DNA of 51,621 nucleotides from assembly GCF_010500995.1 (NCBI RefSeq), contig NZ_QVMK01000018.1, positions 1 through 51,621 of the forward strand, written 5' to 3'. Below, one piece after another: positions 26,516-34,386 of the stretch. The stretch's first letter is position 1. Each line of letters begins with the position of its first letter. The translations under genes were made by a program, and so were the position numbers. A model generated the notes under the pieces. That model was given only the letters and a program-made list of their open reading frames with translations. It ran no database searches and was not told where the DNA came from. The stretch is from Bacteroides sp. 224 (GTDB lineage Bacteria; Bacteroidota; Bacteroidia; Bacteroidales; Bacteroidaceae).

Positions 26516-27748
26516 ATGGGATATATCATTTTTTTCATAGTCTTAATCCTTATCATTTTCATTCCTGTTCTTAACCTTTATACTGCTGAACGGGGAAGCA
26601 AAAAAAAGAAAGTCTACCAGATCTTCACTCAAGATTTTGAGGTTACAGAAGAAGAATATAAAGAGCTTCCCCGGTTAAGGGAAAATATGCTGGTAGCAAA
26701 CAAGTATTGTCAGGAGCAGATTATTATATTATATATTACCGTACAAAGAGAATTTCCGGAGGAAATGAACTCCTTTTCCGGTAGCCTTTTTACTTTATGC
26801 GAATATGCCGCTATACGAGAGTTGGATTATGATGTTCTTGATCTTTTTGATAGCGAAGATTGCGAAGAACAACTGACTACAAAGATTGGGCAAACCATCG
26901 ATGAGAAAGCGCGCACTGTTGTACGAAAGATAACAGGAACAGAAGACAAAAGATTCTATACCCGTAATGCTGATGCCTGGGAGATTCGGTATAACCATTT
27001 ACAGGAAAGCTTTACACCAAAACACGTTCAACAGTACTATGAAGATGTGTGTCGGCTGGGCGAAAATAACGCTCAAAGAGTTCCTGTGGAGCGTAAAATA
27101 TACCTTGAGTCCTATCGCTTTCTGGCAAAGAAAGACCGTGGATACGCCTTACGCTTTTATTTGCACTACCTGAAAGTGAAATGCCTTTCAGACACCTTCA
27201 AACATCAGGAAATAGGAGTGAAGTACCGTAAGCTATTGTTTAAAACCCCCGAAGAAGAAAAGCAGTTTGATGCCATTTGCAAAAAACTACTTCGATACAA
27301 AAACTGGGAAAAAGCCATAGAGCAGTTCGACGAAATGCAGCTTACCCAACGCAAGAAAATAAAGCTGAACGTACAAGCCATAAAGTCGGCAGCCGAGAAA
27401 CAATCTAAAGTAGCAGGGGTGCTGGGCAACTTGCTGAGCGAGGAAGAAGAGCTACCGATTTCTACCCCCAAGATTGAAAAACCATCGGCAAAAGCTACGC
27501 CCGAATTACCTGCCAATCATAAAGATGCTCTCTTTCAGTTATTTATTAGCAATTCTTTGAAGCTAAATAAAGAAGAAGTTAATATATTTGCACGTCCTCG
27601 CGGAATATTTGTCGGTCAGTTTATAGAAAGCATCAATGAGGAGTATTATGAAGAGTTGGATGATGTGCTGATAGAGGAAGACGATGACTACTATGTGATA
27701 AACGAAGCGTATTTTCAGCAAATAAACGAAAATGGAAATGAAGGTTAA
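26516..27748 (+). CDS. Membrane-anchored protein with TerB-C-like C-terminal domain
   Basis: A 410-residue protein. Residues 2-21 form a single hydrophobic anchor (IIFFIVLILIIFIPVLNLY) followed by a basic stretch (RGSKKKK), so the bulk is cytoplasmic. The middle (60-300) is helical and charged. A Pro/Ala linker (about 312-335) leads to a C-terminal domain of about 75 residues (KDALFQLFISNSLKLNKEEVNIFARPRG, then FIESINEEYYEELDDVLIEEDDDYYVINEAYF). This resembles the TerB-C domain of tellurite-resistance/stress systems: an acidic core with INE and liEEdddyY motifs. The next gene starts inside its end (17-base overlap), so the two are co-translated. It is the first gene of a three-gene cassette with an ATPase and TelA. 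Exact function unknown; the domain call is by pattern. Confidence 0.75.
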   Translation: MGYIIFFIVLILIIFIPVLNLYTAERGSKKKKVYQIFTQDFEVTEEEYKELPRLRENMLVANKYCQEQIIILYITVQREFPEEMNSFSGSLFTLCEYAAIRELDYDVLDLFDSEDCEEQLTTKIGQTIDEKARTVVRKITGTEDKRFYTRNADAWEIRYNHLQESFTPKHVQQYYEDVCRLGENNAQRVPVERKIYLESYRFLAKKDRGYALRFYLHYLKVKCLSDTFKHQEIGVKYRKLLFKTPEEEKQFDAICKKLLRYKNWEKAIEQFDEMQLTQRKKIKLNVQAIKSAAEKQSKVAGVLGNLLSEEEELPISTPKIEKPSAKATPELPANHKDALFQLFISNSLKLNKEEVNIFARPRGIFVGQFIESINEEYYEELDDVLIEEDDDYYVINEAYFQQINENGNEG

Positions 27749-29792
27749 GCCCAAAGAGGCTACTGCAATTATAAACTCATTGGTGAGTGGAGTTGTACCC
27801 AAAATAGGGGTGCAACACATTACCGTAGGGCGCTCCAACGAAGTGGAAATGGTATTGAATGCCCTCGAAGAAGTGAAGAACGGGCACAGCATGATGAAAC
27901 TTTGGATTGGCGATTATGGATCGGGAAAATCGTTTATGCTTCATCTCTTAACCACTGTTGCCCTGAAACAGAAGTTTGTAGTGGCCGGTGCCGATTTTAC
28001 TCCCCACATCCGTTTATACTCCAACGATGGGAAAGCCCAAGCACTATACACTGCACTAATGAACAATGTGGCCATTCAAACCAAACCCGAAGGAGGAGCT
28101 TTGCATATTCTGTTGGAAAAGTGGATTGAACAGGTTATTGTAAAAGCAGCAACCACTCATGGAGTATCTTTGGTAGAGATACGCAACGAGCAATACTTTA
28201 CGCTTGTTCAGGATGAAATCATTAAAACCGTAAATCAAATAACCGAAACGGGAGGCTTCGACTTTGGATTGGCCATCATTAAATACTACGAAGGTTTTAT
28301 TAAAAGCGATGACCTGTTGCGCAAAAACGCCCTTCGTTGGCTAAAAGGAGAATACACCACCAAAACAGAAGCAAGGCGAGATTTGGGAGTAAGCGAAATT
28401 GTGAACGATCGCAATTACTATGATATGCTGAAAAACTTCGGCCGTTTATTCGTAAGCATCGGCTATAGCGGATTGGTAATAAACCTGGATGAAGCGGTAA
28501 ACCTGTTTAAGATAGCAAACCCCGGAATGCGTCAACGAAACCATGAAACCTTGTTGAGTATGTACAATGATTGCTTTCAGGGGAAAGTAGAGAACCTGTT
28601 TCTGAATGTAGCCGGAACCACGGAAACACTTGAAGACGATAAAAAAGGTTTCTACAGTTATGACGCTTTAAAAACCCGGCTTAAAGTCAATAAGTACGAA
28701 ACGATGGAACGCCGCGATTATTCGCAACCCGTAATCCGCTTGATGCCGCTGAGCCATGACGAAATCTTTGTGTTGCTATATAACCTGAGAACCATTTTCA
28801 ATTTCAACTATAAGTGCGAGGTCGATCTCTCCGATAAAGACATTCACACCTTTATGGAAGAAATCTATAATAAGCCGGGAGCCACAGAGTTCCTGACTCC
28901 GCGCGAAGTAATTCGTGATTTTCTGAATATCCTAAACATCCTCCGCCAGAATCCTACTGCCGATAAGCAAGTACTCTTTGATGAGATAAAAATAGAAGAA
29001 CGCGTAGAAGACGACGAGCCCATTGTAGAATCGGAAGAGGAAATCAAGCAGCGAAGAATAAAGCGCATAGAAAAACAATCGAAGAATGTGCTTCTTCCTC
29101 CCGAGATATTGGAAGAACTGGCCAATATACTACTCGATGATGAAAACCTACTGAAAGCCATCTCGGCTTCCTTTAATAACGAGGCAGGGATGTTGGTTGC
29201 CTCCGAGAAAAGATTGATCTTTATCAGCAAGCGCCGCAATGTAAAATCGTTTCCCTATGGGCGTATCAATGAGATGAGCTATAAAAGCGGTCCGCAGTAC
29301 AGCACGCTTCAGGTAGTGTTAGATGCCGAGAAACTGAACATCGATTTTATTCCAAACAGCCGCATCAAGCAGTTGGTGCATTTGCTGGAAGCACAGATTG
29401 ATATTATCGAGCGCAAAACACTGGCTGCGGAACTGAAATATTGGGAGAAAGAAATAGAAACTCCGCGAGTGAAAGCACAATTAAGCCGCATGAGCCAGAT
29501 TGCTTATATGATTCAGGAGAAGGATCATACGGCAGGCGAGGTTTTTGCTATGCGTCATACAGATACGGTTATTAAACTCTTGCAGCAGCTCAAAGCTCTG
29601 GAGGTGTCGGGAATTACTTCCGGAGAGATTCTGGAATCTCGCAACCGCATTATAGCTTCGTTGGATTTGACTTATCAAGCATTCGAAAACGAATTGATTA
29701 GAATGTTTCAAACCGATATGCTGGATATTGATGCAGAATCGATGGCTTATCAACAGAGTTTAAGAAACAGAGGATTAATAAACGAAGAATAA
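27732..29792 (+). CDS. P-loop ATPase (BREX BrxD/DUF2791-like) with C-terminal PH-like domain
   Basis: A 686-residue protein (684 from the second Met). Residues 1-400 are an ATPase: GRSNEVEMVLNAL, Walker A WIGDYGSGKSFML (60-67 core), Walker B GLVINLDEAVNL (Asp253-Glu254), and a sensor-like LNVAGTTETLEDD. The layout matches DUF2791-type ATPases found in BREX (BrxD) and Ter-linked operons. An acidic linker (about 425-450) precedes a PH-like domain at about 468-555 (GMLVASEKRLIFISKR, SFPYGRINEMSYKSG, LNIDFIPNS), the pattern of bacterial YokE-type PH domains. A helical tail ends the protein. It overlaps the TerB-C-like gene and lies 5 bases before telA. I infer a membrane-associated regulatory or defence-type ATPase; substrates are unknown. 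Confidence 0.82.
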   Translation: MEMKVKPKEATAIINSLVSGVVPKIGVQHITVGRSNEVEMVLNALEEVKNGHSMMKLWIGDYGSGKSFMLHLLTTVALKQKFVVAGADFTPHIRLYSNDGKAQALYTALMNNVAIQTKPEGGALHILLEKWIEQVIVKAATTHGVSLVEIRNEQYFTLVQDEIIKTVNQITETGGFDFGLAIIKYYEGFIKSDDLLRKNALRWLKGEYTTKTEARRDLGVSEIVNDRNYYDMLKNFGRLFVSIGYSGLVINLDEAVNLFKIANPGMRQRNHETLLSMYNDCFQGKVENLFLNVAGTTETLEDDKKGFYSYDALKTRLKVNKYETMERRDYSQPVIRLMPLSHDEIFVLLYNLRTIFNFNYKCEVDLSDKDIHTFMEEIYNKPGATEFLTPREVIRDFLNILNILRQNPTADKQVLFDEIKIEERVEDDEPIVESEEEIKQRRIKRIEKQSKNVLLPPEILEELANILLDDENLLKAISASFNNEAGMLVASEKRLIFISKRRNVKSFPYGRINEMSYKSGPQYSTLQVVLDAEKLNIDFIPNSRIKQLVHLLEAQIDIIERKTLAAELKYWEKEIETPRVKAQLSRMSQIAYMIQEKDHTAGEVFAMRHTDTVIKLLQQLKALEVSGITSGEILESRNRIIASLDLTYQAFENELIRMFQTDMLDIDAESMAYQQSLRNRGLINEE

Positions 29793-29797
29793 ATAAG

Positions 29798-30811
29798 ATG
29801 GAAAACAAAATAATAACTGCAGAAGATCAGGAAACCAGACCGGCGTTAACTGCGGAAGAAGAAGCCAGAGTAGCCGAATACAAATCGAAAATCGATATCA
29901 GCAATAAGAGTTATGTGATTCAGTATGGCGCTGCTTCTCAGAATAGAATGGTATCCTTTTCGGAAACGGTTCTTACGCAGGTGCGTAATAAAGATATGGG
30001 AGGAGTGGGAGAGTTGCTGTCCGGGTTGCTTACTAATCTGAAAACATTCGACCGGACGATGAACAGCAAAGGACTCTTCTCCATCTTCATGAGCCTGAAA
30101 AAGAAGTTGATACATCTTAAAAGCCAGTACTCGAAGGTGGAAACCAATGTGGTGCAGGTAGAGCGCCAGTTGGAGAAACATTATCAAACCTTGCTGAAGG
30201 ATATACACCTTTTCGATCAGCTATATAAACAGAATGAGGGTTATTGCAGAGATTTGTCTTTATATATCTATGCCGGCGAGGATAAGATACAGGAACTTCG
30301 CTCTAAAGAACTCTCGAACGAAGAAACACAGCAGCTCCATTACTTCGAGAAGAAGCTGCACGACTTGAAAATCAGCCGTATGATTTCCTTGCAGATGGCT
30401 CCCCAGATACGGATGATACAGAACAACAGTGCCATGCTGATGGATAAAATACAATCGAGTATTGTAAACACGTTGCCTCTTTGGCGCAATCAGATGGTGC
30501 TTGCCTTAGGGCTGATTCACTCGCAGCAAGCCTTAGATGCACAGAAAGCTGTGAACGATGCTACCAACGAAATGCTTCGTCGCAACAGTGATATGCTTCG
30601 TTCATCTACCATAGAGCTGGCACGCGAGAGCGAACGAAGTATTGTAGATATGGATACGCTGCACAAAATTAATATCGACCTGTTTGCCACTATCGATGAA
30701 GTGATGTCCGTGCAGGAAGAAGGAAGGCAGAAAAGACTGGAAGCCGAGCGCGAGCTGCAAAAGGTGGAGTTGGAATTCCGAACAAAGATAAAAGATCTGA
30801 GTACATTATAA
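29798..30811 (+). CDS. telA: TelA/KlaA-type toxic anion resistance protein
   Basis: A 337-residue, almost wholly helical cytoplasmic protein. The order YGAASQNRMVSFSETVLTQVRNKDMGGVGELLSGLLTNLK, then FDRTMNSKGLFSIFMSLKKKLIHLKSQYSKVETNV..., is the TelA family signature. The C-terminal part has long coiled-coil stretches (RNSDMLRSSTIELARESERS). TelA proteins are linked to tellurite and other envelope stresses, but their biochemical activity is not settled. It follows the ATPase gene by 5 bases and closes the three-gene cassette. No other ter genes are present in the window, so this is a reduced, distinct set. Confidence 0.9.
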   Translation: MENKIITAEDQETRPALTAEEEARVAEYKSKIDISNKSYVIQYGAASQNRMVSFSETVLTQVRNKDMGGVGELLSGLLTNLKTFDRTMNSKGLFSIFMSLKKKLIHLKSQYSKVETNVVQVERQLEKHYQTLLKDIHLFDQLYKQNEGYCRDLSLYIYAGEDKIQELRSKELSNEETQQLHYFEKKLHDLKISRMISLQMAPQIRMIQNNSAMLMDKIQSSIVNTLPLWRNQMVLALGLIHSQQALDAQKAVNDATNEMLRRNSDMLRSSTIELARESERSIVDMDTLHKINIDLFATIDEVMSVQEEGRQKRLEAERELQKVELEFRTKIKDLSTL

Positions 30812-30813
30812 TG

Positions 30814-30889
30814 AACACAGAGGCACAAAGACGCAGAGATTACAATCTTATTAGAAACAAGATACTCTGTGCTTTTGTGCCTCTGTGTT
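30814..30889. repeat. Long inverted repeat of the ACACAGAG word family; probable bidirectional terminator
   Basis: The arms 30814-30838 and 30865-30889 pair over about 25 bases with few mismatches (AACACAGAGGCACAAAGACG against TTTTGTGCCTCTGTGTT). It lies between the convergent telA and slyD genes and is followed by a T-rich run on the plus strand. Confidence 0.75.
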
Positions 30890-30898
30890 TATCTCTTT

Positions 30899-31495
30899 TT
30901 AATGACAATGACCACCGCCACAACCGCAATCGCTGCCTTGCTCATCTCCGCAGCCTCCGCAGTCGCCACCATCTTCGCATCCGCAGTTGCATCCACCGCC
31001 GCCGGACAGCATAGCTATCATGCCTTGAATTTCTTCCGGAGTAGCAACACGGCTTTCTACCACTTCGCCAACAAAGTTTAAGTCATCTCCTGCCAATGGG
31101 TGGTTCATGTCCATCACTACCACATCTTCTTTTACTTCTACTACAGTACCGTTCAGGCGACGTCCTTCGTTGTCCATCAGAGGAACCATGTTTCCCGGAG
31201 CAATCATTTTAGCGTCGAAACGACCATCAATCTCGAAAATATGTTTCGGAAGGTCTATTACGTGGTCTTCTTCATAATCTCCGTAGGCTTCGTCTACCGG
31301 AATAGTAAAGTCGAATTTATCACCTTTATTTAGTTTCAGAATTTCGGTTTCGAAATAATCAAGTGTAGATCCAAGACCGGAAATGAATTGGAATGGATGT
31401 TCTACCGTAGCTTCTTCTACTAATTCTTTTTCTCCCTTTTCATCAGTAGTATATAATTTATATGCTACAGTAATGTACTTGCTTTCTTCTTTCAT
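30899..31495 (-). CDS. slyD: FKBP-type peptidyl-prolyl isomerase SlyD
   Basis: A 198-residue cytoplasmic protein. The FKBP domain (ITVAYKLYTTDEKG; FISGLGSTLDYFE; AYGDYEEDHVIDLPKHIF) contains the insert-in-flap chaperone region (NMVPLMDNEGRRLNGTVVEV), and VVMDMNHPLAGDDLNF returns to FKBP. The last 35 residues are a Cys/His/Gly/Asp-rich tail (GGGGCNCGCEDGGDCGGC, then CGCGGGHCH) like the metal-binding tail of E. coli SlyD, which supplies nickel. SlyD is a folding helper and metallochaperone. It is a single gene, convergent with telA and separated by the inverted repeat. Confidence 0.95.
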   Translation of the reverse strand: MKEESKYITVAYKLYTTDEKGEKELVEEATVEHPFQFISGLGSTLDYFETEILKLNKGDKFDFTIPVDEAYGDYEEDHVIDLPKHIFEIDGRFDAKMIAPGNMVPLMDNEGRRLNGTVVEVKEDVVVMDMNHPLAGDDLNFVGEVVESRVATPEEIQGMIAMLSGGGGCNCGCEDGGDCGGCGDEQGSDCGCGGGHCH

Positions 31496-31555
31496 TTTTG
31501 TTTTTGTATATTAATATATGTATTGCTTGAATCCTTTAGGTTCAATTTACAAAGA

Positions 31556-31620
31556 TAGAGGATATAAAGATAAAAGTGAAAAGATAAAAGTGAAAAGTAA
31601 AGATAAAAGTGGAAAAAGAA
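31556..31620. repeat. Low-complexity direct repeat (AAAAGTGAAAAGAT units)
   Basis: Three to four degenerate copies of a 14-base unit of the type GATAAAAGTGAAAA lie upstream of slyD. One-sided: I see no complementary arm nearby. Confidence 0.6.
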
Positions 31621-31637
31621 TGAAAAAGCCATACTTG

Positions 31638-31731
31638 GCAAATGCTACTGTCTTCGGGAGGAAATGCTACTGTCTTCGAGGGCAATTGCTACTGTCTGCG
31701 AGGGGAAATGCTACTGTCTTTTAATTGCAGT
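31638..31731. repeat. Intergenic tandem array of a 22-bp unit (array 2)
   Basis: Units begin at 31644, 31666, 31688 and 31710, exactly 22 bp apart. Each begins GCTACTGTCT; three complete units read GCTACTGTCTNCGNGGG(A/G)AAAT-like and the fourth decays after 10 bases. A half unit (GGCAAAT) precedes the first. No spacers, so not CRISPR. Same period as the arrays at 8189 and 40124. Confidence 0.85.
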
Positions 31732-31805
31732 ACAGTTTACTTTAAGGTTTTTCTATCTTTAGCTTCTTGCAGTCTGCTTTAGTTAGCTCAACGCCATTAA
31801 CTTAG

Positions 31806-31989
31806 AGGCCAACGGCCTCTGTTCAATAGCATAGGGCAAAGCCCTATGTAATCAAAAACCGTGTATATCTCGTGACCCCAACGGGGTCAACCTGTTATAT
31901 GCAAGATTGACCCCGTTGGGGTCGAAACACACGATATAATCATCCACATAGGGCTTTGCCCTATGCTATTGAGCAAAGGCCGTTGGCCT
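31806..31989. repeat. 184-bp nested palindrome between slyD and the ilv operon
   Basis: The outer arms 31806-31849 and 31946-31989 are complementary over 44 bases with few mismatches. Inside, 31871-31890 and 31907-31924 pair through TTGACCCCGTTGGGGTC. Each arm is itself made of smaller palindromes (GGCCAACGGCC, ATAGGGCAAAGCCCTAT, GACCCCAACGGGGTC), so every arm can fold alone or with its partner. I see no reading frame or transposase. It could be a non-autonomous mobile element or a cruciform/RNA structure. Confidence 0.8.
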
Positions 31990-32044
31990 TTAATTAGAAC
32001 TTAATGTCAGGTATTGTCACGCCATCTGAACTCCGAATTTGCTT

Positions 32045-32138
32045 CAACCCTTCAGCGTTGAGAGGCATTTTAGCACCTTACCACCCCCAGTCGCTACGCT
32101 TCACTGGGGGTTATTCAAAGTTCAATCCCTTCGGGATT
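32045..32138. repeat. Three small hairpins after the nested palindrome
   Basis: CAAC/GTTG (32045-32060), CCCCCAGT/ACTGGGGG (32084-32110) and AATCCC/GGGATT (32124-32138, tight 3-base loop). They follow the 184-bp palindrome and share its style of GC-rich words in AT-rich DNA. The remainder of the gap up to the promoter shows nothing else I can name. Confidence 0.55.
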
Positions 32139-32249
32139 TCTTAAGTTGATGTTATTAAGCTAAAGCAAACGGCAATTGATAAAAATACCCTTTATTGCCC
32201 CTATCTCTTTCAATTACTCGTATTTTTTCTCTTTTTTTCTTCTATTTGC

Positions 32250-32279
32250 TTGTATATTATAAAAAAGCACTTACCTTTG
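32250..32279 (+). promoter_or_regulatory. Promoter of the ilv operon
   Basis: TACCTTTG (32272-32279) is a full match to TAnnTTTG; a TTG at 32250-32252 lies 19 bases upstream as a partial -33 box. The leader-peptide ATG follows at 32309. Confidence 0.6.
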
Positions 32280-32308
32280 TGACGTATTTGAAATGAGAAT
32301 ATAGCATT

Positions 32309-32380
32309 ATGAATAACAATACATCAATTATTCTTTCTCTATCTATTATTAACCTCGTGGTGGTCACATCAAGAGCGTGA
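32309..32380 (+). CDS. ilv leader peptide (23 residues, Ile/Leu/Val-rich)
   Basis: The reading frame ATG...TGA encodes MNNNTSIILSLSIINLVVVTSRA, 10 of whose 23 residues are branched-chain (four Ile, three Leu, three Val), including II, II and VVV runs. This is the composition expected of an attenuation leader for a branched-chain amino-acid operon. The TGA stop lies inside the 5' arm of the antiterminator (32377-32386), so a ribosome that finishes translation would cover that arm, while one stalled at Ile/Leu/Val codons would leave it free. It is too short for normal gene finding. I see no good ribosome site, which is usual for this group. Confidence 0.85.
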   Translation: MNNNTSIILSLSIINLVVVTSRA

Positions 32381-32458
32381 GAAAGGTTTTGTTTGTATTG
32401 TCGTAAAGCAATAAGATATTAGTTAGAGCCTTTCTCACATTGTGGGGGAGGCTTTTTT
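32377..32458 (+). promoter_or_regulatory. ilv transcription attenuator (antiterminator arm plus terminator)
   Basis: The terminator stem AGCCTTTCTCAC (32427-32438) / GTGGGGGAGGCT (32442-32453) has 12 pairs, loop ATT and six Ts. Its segment CCTTTCTCAC (32429-32438) is the exact complement of GTGAGAAAGG at 32377-32386, which overlaps the leader stop codon. The two pairings are mutually exclusive. Starvation should favour the antiterminator and readthrough into ilvD; sufficiency should favour termination. Confidence 0.82.
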
Positions 32459-32476
32459 AATTAAATGGAGATAAAT

Positions 32477-34282
32477 ATGAAACATCAACTACGCAGTTCT
32501 TTAAGCACACAAGGACGCCGCATGGCAGGAGCCCGCGCCTTATGGACGGCCAACGGCATGAAGAAAGAACAGTTAGGCAAACCCATTATTGCAATAGTGA
32601 ACTCGTTTACCCAATTTGTGCCGGGACACGTGCACCTGCATAAGATTGGACAGCAAGTAAAAACCGAGATCGAAAAACTTGGTTGCTTTGCCGCAGAGTT
32701 CAACACCATTGCCATCGACGACGGTATTGCAATGGGGCATGACGGTATGCTCTACTCATTACCTTCGCGCGATATCATTGCCGACAGCGTAGAATATATG
32801 GTGAATGCTCATAAAGCCGATGCTATGATATGCATCAGCAACTGCGATAAAATAACTCCGGGTATGCTGATGGCAGCTATGAGGCTGAATATTCCCACTG
32901 TTTTTGTATCGGGCGGACCCATGGAAGCCGGAGAATTGAACGGACAACACTTAGATTTAATTGATGCCATGATAAAGTCGGCCGATCAAAGCGTGAGCGA
33001 TGAAGAAGTGGCACAGATAGAAGCTGCTGCCTGTCCATCCTGCGGTAGTTGTTCGGGAATGTTTACGGCCAACTCCATGAACTGCCTGAACGAAGCTATC
33101 GGCTTGGCATTGCCCGGTAATGGCACCATTGTGGCCACCCATGCAAATCGCACGCGCTTATTTGAGGATGCAGCCAAACTAATTGTTGAAAATGCTTATA
33201 AATATTACCGCGATGGAGACGAAACCGTTCTTCCCCGAAGCATTGCCACCCGTGCTGCCTTCCTGAACTCCATGACATTAGATATTGCTATGGGAGGCTC
33301 TACCAATACAGTACTTCACCTGTTGGCTATTGCTCAGGAAGCCGAAGTAGACTTCACGATGGATGATATTGATATGCTTTCCCGTAAAACGCCCTGCTTA
33401 TGCAAGGTAGCTCCCAATACACAAAAATACCATATACAAGATGTAAATCGTGCCGGAGGTATCATTGCCATACTCGGAGAACTTGCCAAAGGCGGATTGC
33501 TGGATACAAGCGTGCACCGTGCAGACGGCATGACATTGGCCGAAGTCATCGACAAATACGACATCATGAGCCCCAACGTAACCGATGCCGCCACCGGAAA
33601 GTACAAGAGTGCCGCGGCAGGTAAGTTCAATTTGGTATTAGGTTCGCAAGATACATATTATAAGGAGTTAGATAAAGACCGTGCCGAAGGCTGCATCCGA
33701 GATATGGCGCACGCCTACTCCAAAGATGGCGGACTGGCAGTATTGAAAGGAAACATTGCCCAAGATGGCTGTGTGGTAAAGACCGCCGGTGTGGACGAAA
33801 GTATATGGAAGTTTACAGGACCCACCAAAGTGTTCGATTCACAAGAAGCAGCCTGTGATGGAATCCTTGAAGGACGAGTCGTCAGTGGCGATGTGGTCGT
33901 CATCATTCACGAGGGGCCTAAAGGAGGACCCGGTATGCAGGAGATGCTTTACCCTACCTCTTATATCAAATCGCGTCACTTAGGAAAAGAATGTGCTTTG
34001 ATTACCGACGGTCGTTTTAGTGGAGGAACTTCCGGGTTAAGTATCGGTCACGTATCTCCCGAAGCCGCTGCCGGAGGAAATATTGGTAAACTGCAAGATG
34101 GAGACATCATCGAAATCAATATACCCGAAAGATCAATCAACGTAAAACTAACAGACGAAGAATTGGCCGCTCGCCCCATGACACCCGTTACCCGGGAACG
34201 TTATGTATCGAAGAGCTTGAGAGCATACGCAAGTATGGTGAGCTCGGCAGATAAAGGAGCGGTGAGGGTGATTAATAGTTGA
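32477..34282 (+). CDS. ilvD: Dihydroxy-acid dehydratase
   Basis: IlvD dehydrates dihydroxy-isovalerate and dihydroxy-methylvalerate, the third shared step of valine/isoleucine synthesis. The 601-residue protein starts [23 protein letters not shown], matching the family start. An ATG four codons earlier (32465) is possible, but GGAG lies 6 bases before 32477 and supports the shorter form. Fe-S ligands are visible in [12 protein letters not shown] (Cys123) and [19 protein letters not shown] (about 186-202). [21 protein letters not shown] and [11 protein letters not shown] near the C-terminus complete the family pattern. It is the first structural gene after the attenuator. Its stop codon runs into an inverted word repeat. 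Confidence 0.97.
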   Translation: MKHQLRSSLSTQGRRMAGARALWTANGMKKEQLGKPIIAIVNSFTQFVPGHVHLHKIGQQVKTEIEKLGCFAAEFNTIAIDDGIAMGHDGMLYSLPSRDIIADSVEYMVNAHKADAMICISNCDKITPGMLMAAMRLNIPTVFVSGGPMEAGELNGQHLDLIDAMIKSADQSVSDEEVAQIEAAACPSCGSCSGMFTANSMNCLNEAIGLALPGNGTIVATHANRTRLFEDAAKLIVENAYKYYRDGDETVLPRSIATRAAFLNSMTLDIAMGGSTNTVLHLLAIAQEAEVDFTMDDIDMLSRKTPCLCKVAPNTQKYHIQDVNRAGGIIAILGELAKGGLLDTSVHRADGMTLAEVIDKYDIMSPNVTDAATGKYKSAAAGKFNLVLGSQDTYYKELDKDRAEGCIRDMAHAYSKDGGLAVLKGNIAQDGCVVKTAGVDESIWKFTGPTKVFDSQEAACDGILEGRVVSGDVVVIIHEGPKGGPGMQEMLYPTSYIKSRHLGKECALITDGRFSGGTSGLSIGHVSPEAAAGGNIGKLQDGDIIEINIPERSINVKLTDEELAARPMTPVTRERYVSKSLRAYASMVSSADKGAVRVINS

Positions 34283-34355
34283 GAGTGGAGAGTTGAGAGT
34301 GGAGAGTTACGATGCCGCATGGCTAACTCTCAACTCTCTACTTTCAATTCTCAAT
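34278..34355. repeat. Inverted repeat of GAGAGTTGAGAGTG words between ilvD and ilvB
   Basis: The left part (34278-34309) repeats GAGAGT(G/T)GAGAGTT; the right part (34324-34355) repeats its complement AACTCTCAACTCTC. The left part overlaps the ilvD stop. The same words continue inside the start of ilvB (34412-34445), so three segments can pair with one another. Confidence 0.75.
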
Positions 34356-34386
34356 TGAATAAAAACTTTCAATAAAACAAGAAATC

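Noticed and set aside
31518..31724. Open frame of 68 residues before the ilv region
   Set aside because: It runs through low-complexity repeats and the 22-bp array; the residue pattern just mirrors the repeat.
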